Assembly: GCA_017481945.1 (NCBI GenBank)
Contig: JAFUOJ010000009.1
Coordinates: forward strand, 1 to 64,000
Source: Parabacteroides sp.
GTDB taxonomy: Bacteria > Bacteroidota > Bacteroidia > Bacteroidales > Tannerellaceae
Direction: 5' to 3'
DNA length: 64,000 nucleotides
Below are positions 48,544 through 55,845 of this stretch, piece by piece. The notes under the pieces are model-generated. The model was not told where the DNA came from and made no database searches. It was given only the letters and a program-made list of their open reading frames with translations. Both the position numbers and the translations under genes were made by a program. Each line of letters starts with the position of its first letter. The first letter of the stretch is position 1.

Positions 48544-50439
48544 TTATTCTATCTCTTCAATTCTTATTGCCTCTCCACCGGTTGCCTTCAATGAAAGATT
48601 GAGGACAGACTGATGAGTGACTTTTATCTTTTTAATGCCTACTTGTGTTCTTGTTTTCACTTTGGAATCATCATAATACAAATGAGCCCAATAAGATTTA
48701 CCCGGTTCCAAGAAATCAAAAGCCAAAGGAACCTCCCGCGCTTCGTCATTCGTAATCACACCGACAAACCACTGCTTCCCACTCCGTCGTGCGATAGAGA
48801 CAAACTCACCCGGCTTTCCATCCAATACTTTCGTGTCATCCCAAACGGTCGGTACAGCGTCAAAGAAGGCCAACTCCGGTTCATCTTGACTATCTGCCGG
48901 CTTATCATACCAATACATAAACTGCAACGGGCTGTAATAAATCACAGCTAACGCCAGCTGATGAGCAGAGGTCGTCCGGATAAAACGCTTCGGCTCTTTA
49001 ACTCCCTTTGCCTCTAACACCTGTTTCTGCAAATAATAGCAAATCGTATAATCTGCCGGCCCCGCAATATAGCGTGTAAACGGTTGAATCGTATTCTGAG
49101 TCGCAGTCGGCATTTCCTCATTCCCGTAAATTCCCTCCTGAGTCAATAAATTAGGATAGGTGCGGCTGAAACCGGTCGGACGGTATTCGTCATGAATATC
49201 TACCAATAATCCATGTTGGGCACACTTCCTAACCGCCTCATGCATCCAGCTGGTCCAACGATAAGAACCAACTTGTACGAAACCAAACTTGATTCCATCT
49301 ACACCCCATGATTTATACAACGGCAAAATCTCATCCAATTGAGCATACAAAGCTCGCTGATTCACATAGACAAACACCCCGATTCCATGCTTCTTGGCAT
49401 AGGCAATCGCCTCCTTCAAATCCAAATCTCCTTTAGGATTACGACGAGGGTCTACTGTGACAGTCGTAGCGTCTGACCCCTTCTGATATTCATACCCATA
49501 CCAACCGGCGTCAAAATGGATATATTGCAAGTTTCGTTTCACAGCAAAATCGACTGCTTCTTTAGCACCTTGTGTACTTAAAGTCGTTTCGCGAATCACC
49601 TTTCCCGGACGAATCCACCAAGGGTTCTCAATAGCACAAGGCGGATTGAGGTTCAACAAAATATCATTATTTTCCAACAATTGTCCCGGCTTCTCTGCCA
49701 CCATCACCACGCGCCAAGGGGTAGCAAAAGGGCTGATTTCATCCACAGCGTCATACGGTTTACAAAGAATTGTATGAGGTTTTGTCTCACTCAAAACAAA
49801 CTTCGTACGGGTATAATCTACCACTGCTGCCTCTGCCAGACAGGCATATAGACTATTCGGAAGTTCCAACGTCAACGGTCGTTCACATTCATCCGGCCAA
49901 TCCGATAAAGGGAGTAACTGATAAGGTCTTTGTGCACGAGCCGTAAACCAGGCTTTTGTATTTTCCGGTAAAGTAAATTCGGTTTTCTCCTCCGTAATAT
50001 GCAGATAGCGTCCTCCATTCTCATGTTCGTCAAAAAAGTAACGGAAAGCAATCCCTTCATTGTAAGCCCGTATCTCCAACAGCAACTCATGGCGGTTCCG
50101 CGGACGAGCAATCCGAATTGTTTTTCCCGAATAGCAGTCTCTTATCTGACTTCGTTCACCATAGACCGGTGTCCAAACAGTATCTTTCTGTTCCTCCCGA
50201 ACCTCCTTCATCACCAGTCCGGAGACATATCCGGTAATCCCCAGACGGGAGGGTAAAACGATTGCCTGTTCTTGATAGTCAACTTTCCACATCAACAGAG
50301 AATCATCTGTCAAATAGAAAGTTCCTTTGATTTTTCCATCAGGTGAACTTACCGTTACCGGATGTGCCCATAAAGCAAAACATCCGCAAAGGACAGCACA
50401 CAACAATAGACCGATTCTTTTTATATATACGTTTCTCAT
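48544..50439 (-). CDS. GH97-family glycoside hydrolase
   Basis: 631 residues with a signal peptide (cleavage near ALWA/HPVTVSS). A beta-sandwich (about 25-270) precedes a TIM barrel (RNLQYIHFDAGWYGYEYQ, KSWGVDGIKFGFV, LVDIHDEYRPTGFSRTYPNL, TQEGIYGNEEMP). GH97 contains both alpha-glucosidases of SusB type and alpha-galactosidases. The aspartate in LVDIHDEYRP would be the candidate nucleophile if it is of the retaining kind, which I cannot settle. First gene of the locus. Confidence 0.92.
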   Translation of the reverse strand: MRNVYIKRIGLLLCAVLCGCFALWAHPVTVSSPDGKIKGTFYLTDDSLLMWKVDYQEQAIVLPSRLGITGYVSGLVMKEVREEQKDTVWTPVYGERSQIRDCYSGKTIRIARPRNRHELLLEIRAYNEGIAFRYFFDEHENGGRYLHITEEKTEFTLPENTKAWFTARAQRPYQLLPLSDWPDECERPLTLELPNSLYACLAEAAVVDYTRTKFVLSETKPHTILCKPYDAVDEISPFATPWRVVMVAEKPGQLLENNDILLNLNPPCAIENPWWIRPGKVIRETTLSTQGAKEAVDFAVKRNLQYIHFDAGWYGYEYQKGSDATTVTVDPRRNPKGDLDLKEAIAYAKKHGIGVFVYVNQRALYAQLDEILPLYKSWGVDGIKFGFVQVGSYRWTSWMHEAVRKCAQHGLLVDIHDEYRPTGFSRTYPNLLTQEGIYGNEEMPTATQNTIQPFTRYIAGPADYTICYYLQKQVLEAKGVKEPKRFIRTTSAHQLALAVIYYSPLQFMYWYDKPADSQDEPELAFFDAVPTVWDDTKVLDGKPGEFVSIARRSGKQWFVGVITNDEAREVPLAFDFLEPGKSYWAHLYYDDSKVKTRTQVGIKKIKVTHQSVLNLSLKATGGEAIRIEEIE

Positions 50440-50459
50440 GATTTATTTTTTAACACGAA

Positions 50460-50467
50460 CAAAGATA
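50460..50467 (-). promoter_or_regulatory. -7 box TATCTTTG before GH97
   Basis: An exact TAnnTTTG on the minus strand, 21 bases before the GH97 ATG, gives a leader of about 17 bases. It is the only clear housekeeping-type promoter of the polysaccharide locus that I found. Confidence 0.6.
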
Positions 50468-50502
50468 AATTATTTTTTCATGTTTACAAACAAAAATATA
50501 AA

Positions 50503-50529
50503 ACCCCGAAAGCATATCACTTCTGGGGT
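50503..50529 (-). terminator. Terminator of the HU/glucosaminidase operon
   Basis: ACCCC and GGGGT with extended imperfect pairing (AGAAG/CTTTC) form a hairpin on the minus strand followed by a T-rich stretch. It sits between the 37-codon gene and the GH97 promoter. Confidence 0.65.
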
Positions 50530-50546
50530 AAAACAAACCGATACCT

Positions 50547-50660
50547 CTAACCATTGTCACTCTTCTGCCGTTTTCCCAACAACACCTCAATCAGTGCCTT
50601 TAGAAACTCCAAAATCGACCGGATCTTACTTCTTTTACTTTCATCCATACTGTTACCCAT
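50547..50660 (-). CDS. 37-residue small protein coupled to the glucosaminidase
   Basis: A short frame, MGNSMDESKRSKIRSILEFL then KALIEVLLGK and a basic/acidic tail RQKSDNG. Its ATG overlaps the glucosaminidase stop in the sequence TAATG, a strong sign of translational coupling. It has a basic N-terminus and one amphipathic or membrane-seeking helix (ILEFLKALIEVLLG). Size and place resemble the so-called smalltalk proteins found next to amidase and HU genes in Bacteroidales; sequence match is weak. A holin-like or export-helper role is possible but unproven. Confidence 0.6.
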   Translation of the reverse strand: MGNSMDESKRSKIRSILEFLKALIEVLLGKRQKSDNG

Positions 50661-51121
50661 TAATCAATTATCAATCTACCCTCTTTCAGTCTCAGCTGTT
50701 TAGCAATCCCGATGATCGCCTTCCGATAAGCCTCTCGGTTATCCCCATTCGCCTCACTGATATATCTACTATAAGCAATCTCTTGCGCATACGCAGCCGG
50801 AAAGAAACTTACTGCTGCAGCCTGCGGATAGACAGTCGTTATCAGACGGGCAAAATCCAGGAAACCATGTTCCGGCGTGTCATATCGGCGAAACAACAGA
50901 CCGCCATTTCCTAAATCCGTTTTACCACCATGCCAATAGGCATTTGTCACTCCATAACCCGTAATTCCAAAGAAGTTATAGGCTTGTACCGCCAATGTAC
51001 TCATTCCCCAACCCGATTCCAAGGCAGCCTGTGCCAAAATAACGACCGGATTCAATCCATACAGCTGACCGGCCGTACAAGCCATCTCCCCATACTTCTC
51101 AACAAACTCCTGCTTTTTCAT
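50660..51121 (-). CDS. Glucosaminidase (FlgJ/muramidase-like) domain protein
   Basis: 153 residues from the ATG at 51121. It contains the GH73-like lysozyme core: NPVVILAQAALESGWGMST with the catalytic glutamate in ALESGWG, NFFGITG, and FARLITTVYPQ. No signal peptide is seen, as for phage-type endolysins that need help to cross the membrane. It lies 20 bases after the HU-like gene. In related cassettes this position is usually held by an N-acetylmuramoyl-L-alanine amidase. Confidence 0.85.
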   Translation of the reverse strand: MKKQEFVEKYGEMACTAGQLYGLNPVVILAQAALESGWGMSTLAVQAYNFFGITGYGVTNAYWHGGKTDLGNGGLLFRRYDTPEHGFLDFARLITTVYPQAAAVSFFPAAYAQEIAYSRYISEANGDNREAYRKAIIGIAKQLRLKEGRLIID

Positions 51122-51141
51122 ACACACTCTCTGGTAAAGAT

Positions 51142-51597
51142 TTACAATTCATCCGGTTTCTCTTCTGTACTGCTATCACTCGAACTACTACCGGTTGTTG
51201 TCTCCAACGTCATACGTTCCCCTTTGACTGTCTGCGCCAAAGTACGCAAAAGAGTTCCCGGACGGAAACAAAGGCGGGCTTTACGCAGCTGAGAGGATTG
51301 AAAAGTGTCAGTCGTCACACTCCCCGAGCTACCTATCAGAAATTGAAAATTACCCAACTCACCCAGTTGTACCACCTCACCCCGTTCCAAAGACTTCGCC
51401 ATAAAGGTGAGCATACGGTCTACAACCAGCTTTACATCGCCACTCGAAGCGGTTGAACTCTCTGCGATCAATTCACACAACTCCTCAAAGGTACAGGTAC
51501 GTGTTGCTCGTGTCTGCGCATAATAGAGCTGTTCCTCTCCCTCTGCAACATTTCGACTCATGTTCTTTCGAAGAACTAAATGATACTTTATTGCCAT
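51142..51597 (-). CDS. HU-family DNA-binding protein (HU-HIG type)
   Basis: 151 residues. Bacteroidales HU-like proteins of this cassette have the N-terminal AIKYHLVLRKN, an ELCELIAESSTASSGDV helix, GEVVQLGELGNFQF at the beta-arm base, and a FRPGTLLRTLAQTVKGER end. The tail is acidic and Ser/Thr-rich. A TACCTTTG box (minus, 51621-51628) lies 24 bases before the ATG. It is probably co-transcribed with the glucosaminidase. Confidence 0.85.
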   Translation of the reverse strand: MAIKYHLVLRKNMSRNVAEGEEQLYYAQTRATRTCTFEELCELIAESSTASSGDVKLVVDRMLTFMAKSLERGEVVQLGELGNFQFLIGSSGSVTTDTFQSSQLRKARLCFRPGTLLRTLAQTVKGERMTLETTTGSSSSDSSTEEKPDEL

Positions 51598-51620
51598 ACA
51601 TCTTATTTTTAATTACAATT

Positions 51621-51628
51621 CAAAGGTA
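51621..51628 (-). promoter_or_regulatory. -7 box TACCTTTG of the HU/glucosaminidase operon
   Basis: Exact TAnnTTTG; the same octamer (TACCTTTG) precedes the VirE-type gene at 55176-55183. Confidence 0.55.
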
Positions 51629-51775
51629 CAACCGGAAACAGGAAGGGATGAAGAGAGAAAAGACAAGGCGTGACGAAAGGAACTATTTTTTCGATTAAAG
51701 CTTGATAAACAGGCCGTTCGGTTTGGTTAATTGCAGATTATTTCGTATCTTTAATTCATTAAACAACAAAAGATT

Positions 51776-52000
51776 ATGGAGCATTCTACATTTCGTATTC
51801 ATGCCTATGGCATTGGAGAATTGGCACAACTATACAATCCGCACCTTTCCCATCGGGGAGCAATCATGCAACTTTGGCGTTGGATCAACTATCAAGGGGT
51901 TCTCAAAGAAAAACTGACCGCATTAGGCTATCGCCCCGGTCTCCGTTGCTTCACCCCCAAAATGGTCGCCTGTATCGTAGAACATTTAGGGGAACCCTGA
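51776..52000 (+). CDS. DUF4248-like small protein
   Basis: 74 residues: FRIHAYGIGELAQLYNPHLS, then WRWINYQGVLKEKLTALGYR and CFTPKMVACIVEHLGEP. The pattern (a helix-turn-helix-like fold starting with GxGELA and ending with QVxxIxxxLG) is that of the DUF4248 family that neighbours HU and VirE genes in Bacteroidales. It may bind DNA. It is divergent from the HU-like gene. Confidence 0.75.
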   Translation: MEHSTFRIHAYGIGELAQLYNPHLSHRGAIMQLWRWINYQGVLKEKLTALGYRPGLRCFTPKMVACIVEHLGEP

Positions 52001-52064
52001 AAGTTCTACCCATTTATGAGTGATGTCCACCCAGTCAGCATAAAGTCTATGTTCAATCTGGTTA

Positions 52065-52376
52065 TTAATAGGTCAAGGCAAATTTCAAGCCGACAGCCTC
52101 CGATATCATAATGAATGTAGAAAGCTGCATATCTGTTTCTCCTTTTTCGAGCATAGCCACATACTCACGCTTCTTGCCAATCTTGTCAGCAAGTTGCTGT
52201 TGCGTTATTCCGGCTGCTTTACGGGCATTCTTCAATACCTCGGCATAATACCAAGCACGAGACTTCGCATCGAACTCCTCACGCGAAGCAGTACCTTTTG
52301 CTCCGTACTCCTCGACAAACATGTCCTCTGTAGTAGGAAGATGTTTGAGTTTATTAATATCAATCTTTGGTCTCAT
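52065..52376 (-). CDS. HigA-like antitoxin (Xre helix-turn-helix)
   Basis: 103 residues. The C-terminal half is an Xre HTH (LKNARKAAGITQQQLADKIG, KKREYVAMLEKGE), and the N-terminal part should wrap the toxin. Its ATG overlaps the toxin stop (TAATG). The toxin-first gene order is of the higBA kind. It probably represses the operon through the palindrome at 52711-52734. Confidence 0.88.
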   Translation of the reverse strand: MRPKIDINKLKHLPTTEDMFVEEYGAKGTASREEFDAKSRAWYYAEVLKNARKAAGITQQQLADKIGKKREYVAMLEKGETDMQLSTFIMISEAVGLKFALTY

Positions 52377-52705
52377 TACTGTAAACTATTTAAAATTTGT
52401 TCTGCTTTTTGTATCTCCTTCTTATAGTCCTTTGTGGACTTCTTCATAAAACCATTCAAAAGAAGTATTTGCTTGGCTTCTATAAAATTTTCGTGGTCAA
52501 TAGTAAAAAGAATAACCCTATACTCATTACCCACAGATACGCGTAACTCATAAAAATCTGTATCTACAAGTTTCTTAACCAACTTAGTATTTACGACCTT
52601 TACATCCGCAATAATGTTCATAGCGTATTTTACTTTGTTCTGAACATTTGCAGGTAGCGAATTATAAAACTCATCAAATTCTCTACTTCTTATCATAGTT
52701 CTCAT
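52376..52705 (-). CDS. HigB/RelE-like toxin
   Basis: 109 residues from the ATG at 52705. A RelE-fold mRNA interferase: REFDEFYNSLPANVQNKVKY, LVDTDFYELRVSVGNEYRVI and the strand NFIEAKQILLLNGFMKKS, followed by KKEIQKAEQIL. The -7 box TACATTTG ends 4 bases before the ATG, so the mRNA is predicted to be leaderless. Upstream ATG 52723 would lie in the promoter. Confidence 0.88.
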   Translation of the reverse strand: MRTMIRSREFDEFYNSLPANVQNKVKYAMNIIADVKVVNTKLVKKLVDTDFYELRVSVGNEYRVILFTIDHENFIEAKQILLLNGFMKKSTKDYKKEIQKAEQILNSLQ

Positions 52706-53034
52706 ACCACAAATGTAATACATTTATTACATTTCACAAAGTAATATCCATAAAGTTTACGATGGAGAATAAAATCAGCAATGTGGAACCAATTATTTTT
52801 CTGAAAGGAGTTCAGTTTAGCACCTACCGAACCTCTTTTCTCTCCTCTCTCATTTTTTCTCAGACAGGAGCTGTTTTTTTCGGGACGGGGGCTAAAAAAG
52901 AGGGGACATGTGCCACGTGTGCCACGTAAAATGCAATTTCCAACACTTTTCTATTTTAGGGGCGATTGGGCTTTTACGAATTGTTCCAAAAACTACATTC
53001 GCCCCTTTTTTTAAAAAGTTTCGGAAAAACGTTT
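52706..53034. other. Intergenic between toxin gene and VirE-type gene
   Basis: Contains the toxin operator, a pyrimidine-rich stretch (52830-52880), and most of a long inverted-repeat structure (52908-53056). No convincing gene is seen; plus-strand frames through the repeat look like shadows. Confidence 0.6.
52711..52734. promoter_or_regulatory. Operator palindrome of the toxin-antitoxin operon
   Basis: AAATGTAATA (52711-52720) and TATTACATTT (52725-52734) form a perfect 10-bp inverted repeat with a 4-base spacer. It overlaps the -7 box at 52710-52717, the right place for autorepression by the HTH antitoxin. Confidence 0.75.
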
Positions 53035-53056
53035 TTACGTGGCACACGTGGCACAT
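52908..53056. repeat. 24-bp perfect inverted repeat overlapping the VirE-type stop codon
   Basis: Left arm 52908-52931 (ATGTGCCACGTGTGCCACGT plus AAAA) and right arm 53033-53056 are perfect reverse complements. Each arm holds two tandem TGTGCCACG units. Nested inside is a second stem, AGGGGCGA (52958-52965) with TCGCCCCT (52999-53006), followed by seven T on the plus strand. The right arm encodes the last residues (CATCAT) and stop of the primase gene. Confidence 0.85.
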
Positions 53057-55131
53057 AATTCCTCCCCAACTCCTTGCTGATTGGCCTTTCTCTCGTCAAA
53101 AGTAAGCTCAACAACGGCAAAATAGCGTCTTCCGCCCCTCCGGACCTGTTTAAAGCCGGCTCTTTTTAACATTTTCCCAAGGTTATTAACATTCCCATGA
53201 GTCATAGACAGACGCGAACCCACACAAATTTTCGACATAATTTCGCTGCTTGAGAGGTATTGTGGCTTTTCGGAATCATTCGGAAAACGAAAATAGGTAT
53301 AAAAAAGTTCCTCTTCGGGGCTGTTTTGCTGGAACGATTCGTTGTTTTCATTTACCTCGACAATGTCCCTGTCCGAAAACCAATACTTGAATCCACTACG
53401 ATACAACGCCAACGCCTGCGAGTAGATCCCCTCATAATCCACCGGCGCCATGTAGTCAATCTGTTTCGCCTCGAAACAAAGGAAACGACGGGAACCGGTT
53501 CGATCCGTCAGCACCTGATTATCATTAACTGTCGCCAAGAAAGAGGCTCTACGCACATAAGTTTCTGCATTACGGGCATAGGCACGCCGTTCCCGAACGA
53601 CATCTTTCGTAATCATCGCCTTCAGCCGGTTCAACTCCATACGGCTCTGTCCGGAAAGCTCATCCAAAATAATCAGAAAACAGTCGCACAGCAACAGCAA
53701 AGCGTCCTTTGAGGAGGGATCCAAATTACCGGAATAAACATAGCTCGCCAGTGCCGGCGGAACCAAATGCCTGCACCAACTGGTCTTCCCGATTCCCTGT
53801 TCCCCACTCAGCAACAGAATCGTATGGTTCTCCGGTTGTTTGTCTATCGCACAAGCCACCGTAGCGACCAACCACTTCCGAAGGCAAGACAACCAAAACT
53901 CCGGCCGTTCTGTGACCACCGTCTCTGCCAAACGGGCGATATGGTCAGTTACTCCGTCCCACTCAGGAAGTCCGGAGAAATAGGCTACAAACGGGTCAAA
54001 TTCCTGACTGAAATCGGAATGAACCACCGCATGCAGGTCACTGAGTTTACAAGGAACCCCTACCCGCTGCAAAGCACACCAGACCGAATTTTCCCAATAG
54101 TCCGTCACCGGCAGGAAAGGCTTATCCTCATCCTTACGCCTCCATTCCACAAAACGCCGTACCACGTTGTAACGCAACTGATAGTTCTTTCCCAAATACC
54201 GCTGGATACTCTGTACCAACTGTTCCCTACTCACCCCCTTTTCAATCAACTCTTTTCCCCGTTCTTCGATATGCAAGTAAGCACTCTCAATCGCTTGGAA
54301 CAGCTCCTCTACGACTAACCCTTTGAAACAACGTTGTCCATAGAGCTGCACACTCCTTTTGGGTACTCCCAACCGATTACAATGGCAGGCAAACTGAAAA
54401 ACATAATTATTCCGATTTCCCTCTACATAGCGAAACTTGCGGGAGGTACGCTTACGAGCCAACGAAAGTCGCTCTTTCACATCCGGGGAGAACTCGATTC
54501 CTCCTTCATCCGCTGCCGACTCCTCCGGCTCGCAGTGCGCAACCGGTTCCAAATCGGTAGGCAGCGGTTCATCCCCCTGTAACCATCCCTTAAAACGGGG
54601 AGAAAGGTAGAGATCCGGATCGTAAGAAACGAAGCACAGTCGCCCGGCGTCACTTCCGGAAGCGTCTATCTTCACCCCTAACAGCCATTCATACCAGATT
54701 CGCATACGGTCGTATATCAGCCGATGGTTCTCCACGCAGGAGGGTATCTCTACCGCAGCATAGACAATCACTTTCAACCCGTTCCCACTGGGACTCAAAA
54801 AACAGGCAACCGTATAAGGAGCCTGCTCGATTAGCTGACGCAGACGGGGAATCTCACTTTGGGGGAGCTTATCCAAATCCAAAATCAACAGGGGATGATA
54901 AGCGGTAAGATGTTCCCGCTTCCGTACCCCTTGATAAGAAGAAGAGACCGTAAAGGCAAGCAACCTCTTTTTCAACTGTTCCGCATCCACCTTATCCCCC
55001 TTGGCAAGGTATTCACGCAATAAACAGACAGGAGAAGCATACTTACCTTCGCGAATCTCATTCAATACTACAATCAACTCTCTATCACCCTGATACATCT
55101 TAAACTGGGCAAATAAACTAATACGTACCAT
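53035..55131 (-). CDS. VirE_N primase-like/VirE helicase-like protein
   Basis: 698 residues. The N-terminal half (VirE_N, BT4734-like) has archaeo-eukaryotic-primase-like motifs: LLILDLDKLP (D85, D87), SPSGNGLKVIV (113-123) and SGSDAGRLCF. A middle alpha-helical linker follows, then a VirE ATPase with Walker A GEQGIGKT (443-450) and Walker B LIILDELSG. This combination is found in Bacteroidales mobile islands and near capsule loci, likely in replication of a mobile element. C-terminus is inside the 24-bp repeat. A TACCTTTG box lies at 55176-55183. Confidence 0.85.
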   Translation of the reverse strand: MVRISLFAQFKMYQGDRELIVVLNEIREGKYASPVCLLREYLAKGDKVDAEQLKKRLLAFTVSSSYQGVRKREHLTAYHPLLILDLDKLPQSEIPRLRQLIEQAPYTVACFLSPSGNGLKVIVYAAVEIPSCVENHRLIYDRMRIWYEWLLGVKIDASGSDAGRLCFVSYDPDLYLSPRFKGWLQGDEPLPTDLEPVAHCEPEESAADEGGIEFSPDVKERLSLARKRTSRKFRYVEGNRNNYVFQFACHCNRLGVPKRSVQLYGQRCFKGLVVEELFQAIESAYLHIEERGKELIEKGVSREQLVQSIQRYLGKNYQLRYNVVRRFVEWRRKDEDKPFLPVTDYWENSVWCALQRVGVPCKLSDLHAVVHSDFSQEFDPFVAYFSGLPEWDGVTDHIARLAETVVTERPEFWLSCLRKWLVATVACAIDKQPENHTILLLSGEQGIGKTSWCRHLVPPALASYVYSGNLDPSSKDALLLLCDCFLIILDELSGQSRMELNRLKAMITKDVVRERRAYARNAETYVRRASFLATVNDNQVLTDRTGSRRFLCFEAKQIDYMAPVDYEGIYSQALALYRSGFKYWFSDRDIVEVNENNESFQQNSPEEELFYTYFRFPNDSEKPQYLSSSEIMSKICVGSRLSMTHGNVNNLGKMLKRAGFKQVRRGGRRYFAVVELTFDERKANQQGVGEELCATCAT

Positions 55132-55175
55132 GATAACACAATTTTTTATTTATACCAATTCGTTTTGATACTTAT

Positions 55176-55183
55176 CAAAGGTA
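55176..55183 (-). promoter_or_regulatory. -7 box TACCTTTG of the VirE-type gene
   Basis: An exact TAnnTTTG on the minus strand, 45 bases before the ATG. Confidence 0.5.
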
Positions 55184-55243
55184 TAAAGAATCAAGTAGTC
55201 AGTACACCCTTTTTCGTCTTTATTAATAAAAAAGGATACAGGG

Positions 55244-55621
55244 CTATTCGTCTGGGAGACAACGTTTCACAGCATCCAACAGACTGGGAAATTTCAAGTA
55301 TCCCTTTCCGTTTTCCAACTGGACCTTAATCACATTGTCAATCACCCGCAGCAGGGCTTCCCGGTTGTTCTTGCCGTTCACTTTACAGTGGTGCGACTGA
55401 ATCAACGGCAACAACAGGGAGACAAACTCCTTGGTCGTTCCCGTAAAAACAATCGACTCCTGTACCTCGACGTCCTCTTCCCAACCGATGTGTTCCAACT
55501 TACGGCTCAACGAATGGCACTGTTTACTCACTTCGCGCAGCAAATTCTCTGATTCTACGCAGCACGCTCTTAGTTCTTGCACCTCCTGATTCAATTCGGA
55601 GGCTGAAATTCTTTTCTTCAT
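55244..55621 (-). CDS. Hypothetical protein of 125 residues
   Basis: Not recognised. The N-terminal 50 residues form a probable coiled coil (SELNQEVQELRACC, LLREVSKQCHSLSRKLEHIG). The C-terminal half has helices with EFVSLLLPLIQSHHCKVNGK and GYLKFPSLLDAVKRCLPDE. It is soluble, has no signal peptide, and lies upstream of the VirE-type gene in the same direction. A minus-strand TATATTTG at 55720-55727 is a candidate promoter. Confidence 0.7.
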   Translation of the reverse strand: MKKRISASELNQEVQELRACCVESENLLREVSKQCHSLSRKLEHIGWEEDVEVQESIVFTGTTKEFVSLLLPLIQSHHCKVNGKNNREALLRVIDNVIKVQLENGKGYLKFPSLLDAVKRCLPDE

Positions 55622-55650
55622 GATAGAATGTATTTGTACACAAAAACAAA

Positions 55651-55676
55651 GGCTCAGAAGCGTTTGCCTCTGAGCC
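55651..55676. terminator. Hairpin terminator GGCTCAGA/TCTGAGCC
   Basis: An 8-bp perfect stem around a 10-base loop with T-rich tracts on both strands. It lies between the stop of surface protein B and the 125-residue gene, and would end transcription coming from protein B. Confidence 0.7.
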
Positions 55677-55845
55677 CTGTTTTTTACCTGCTCTCGTCCT
55701 TCGCAGGGGGAGTGCAGTACAAATATATTATTAATTAAAAAATTTGAAATGCTTGTTCACCTCTCTCAGGATACTTAGAAGCGTGTTTTGATTTCCGCCA
55801 CACGCTTCCACGCAATTCTTTAAAGTTAAATTTATGTCAATTTAA

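Noticed and set aside
52908-53105. Plus-strand frame starting in the 24-bp repeat
   Set aside because: It consists of the repeat and the inner stem read as codons; cysteine/histidine alternation follows from TGTGCCACG units, not from a protein family.
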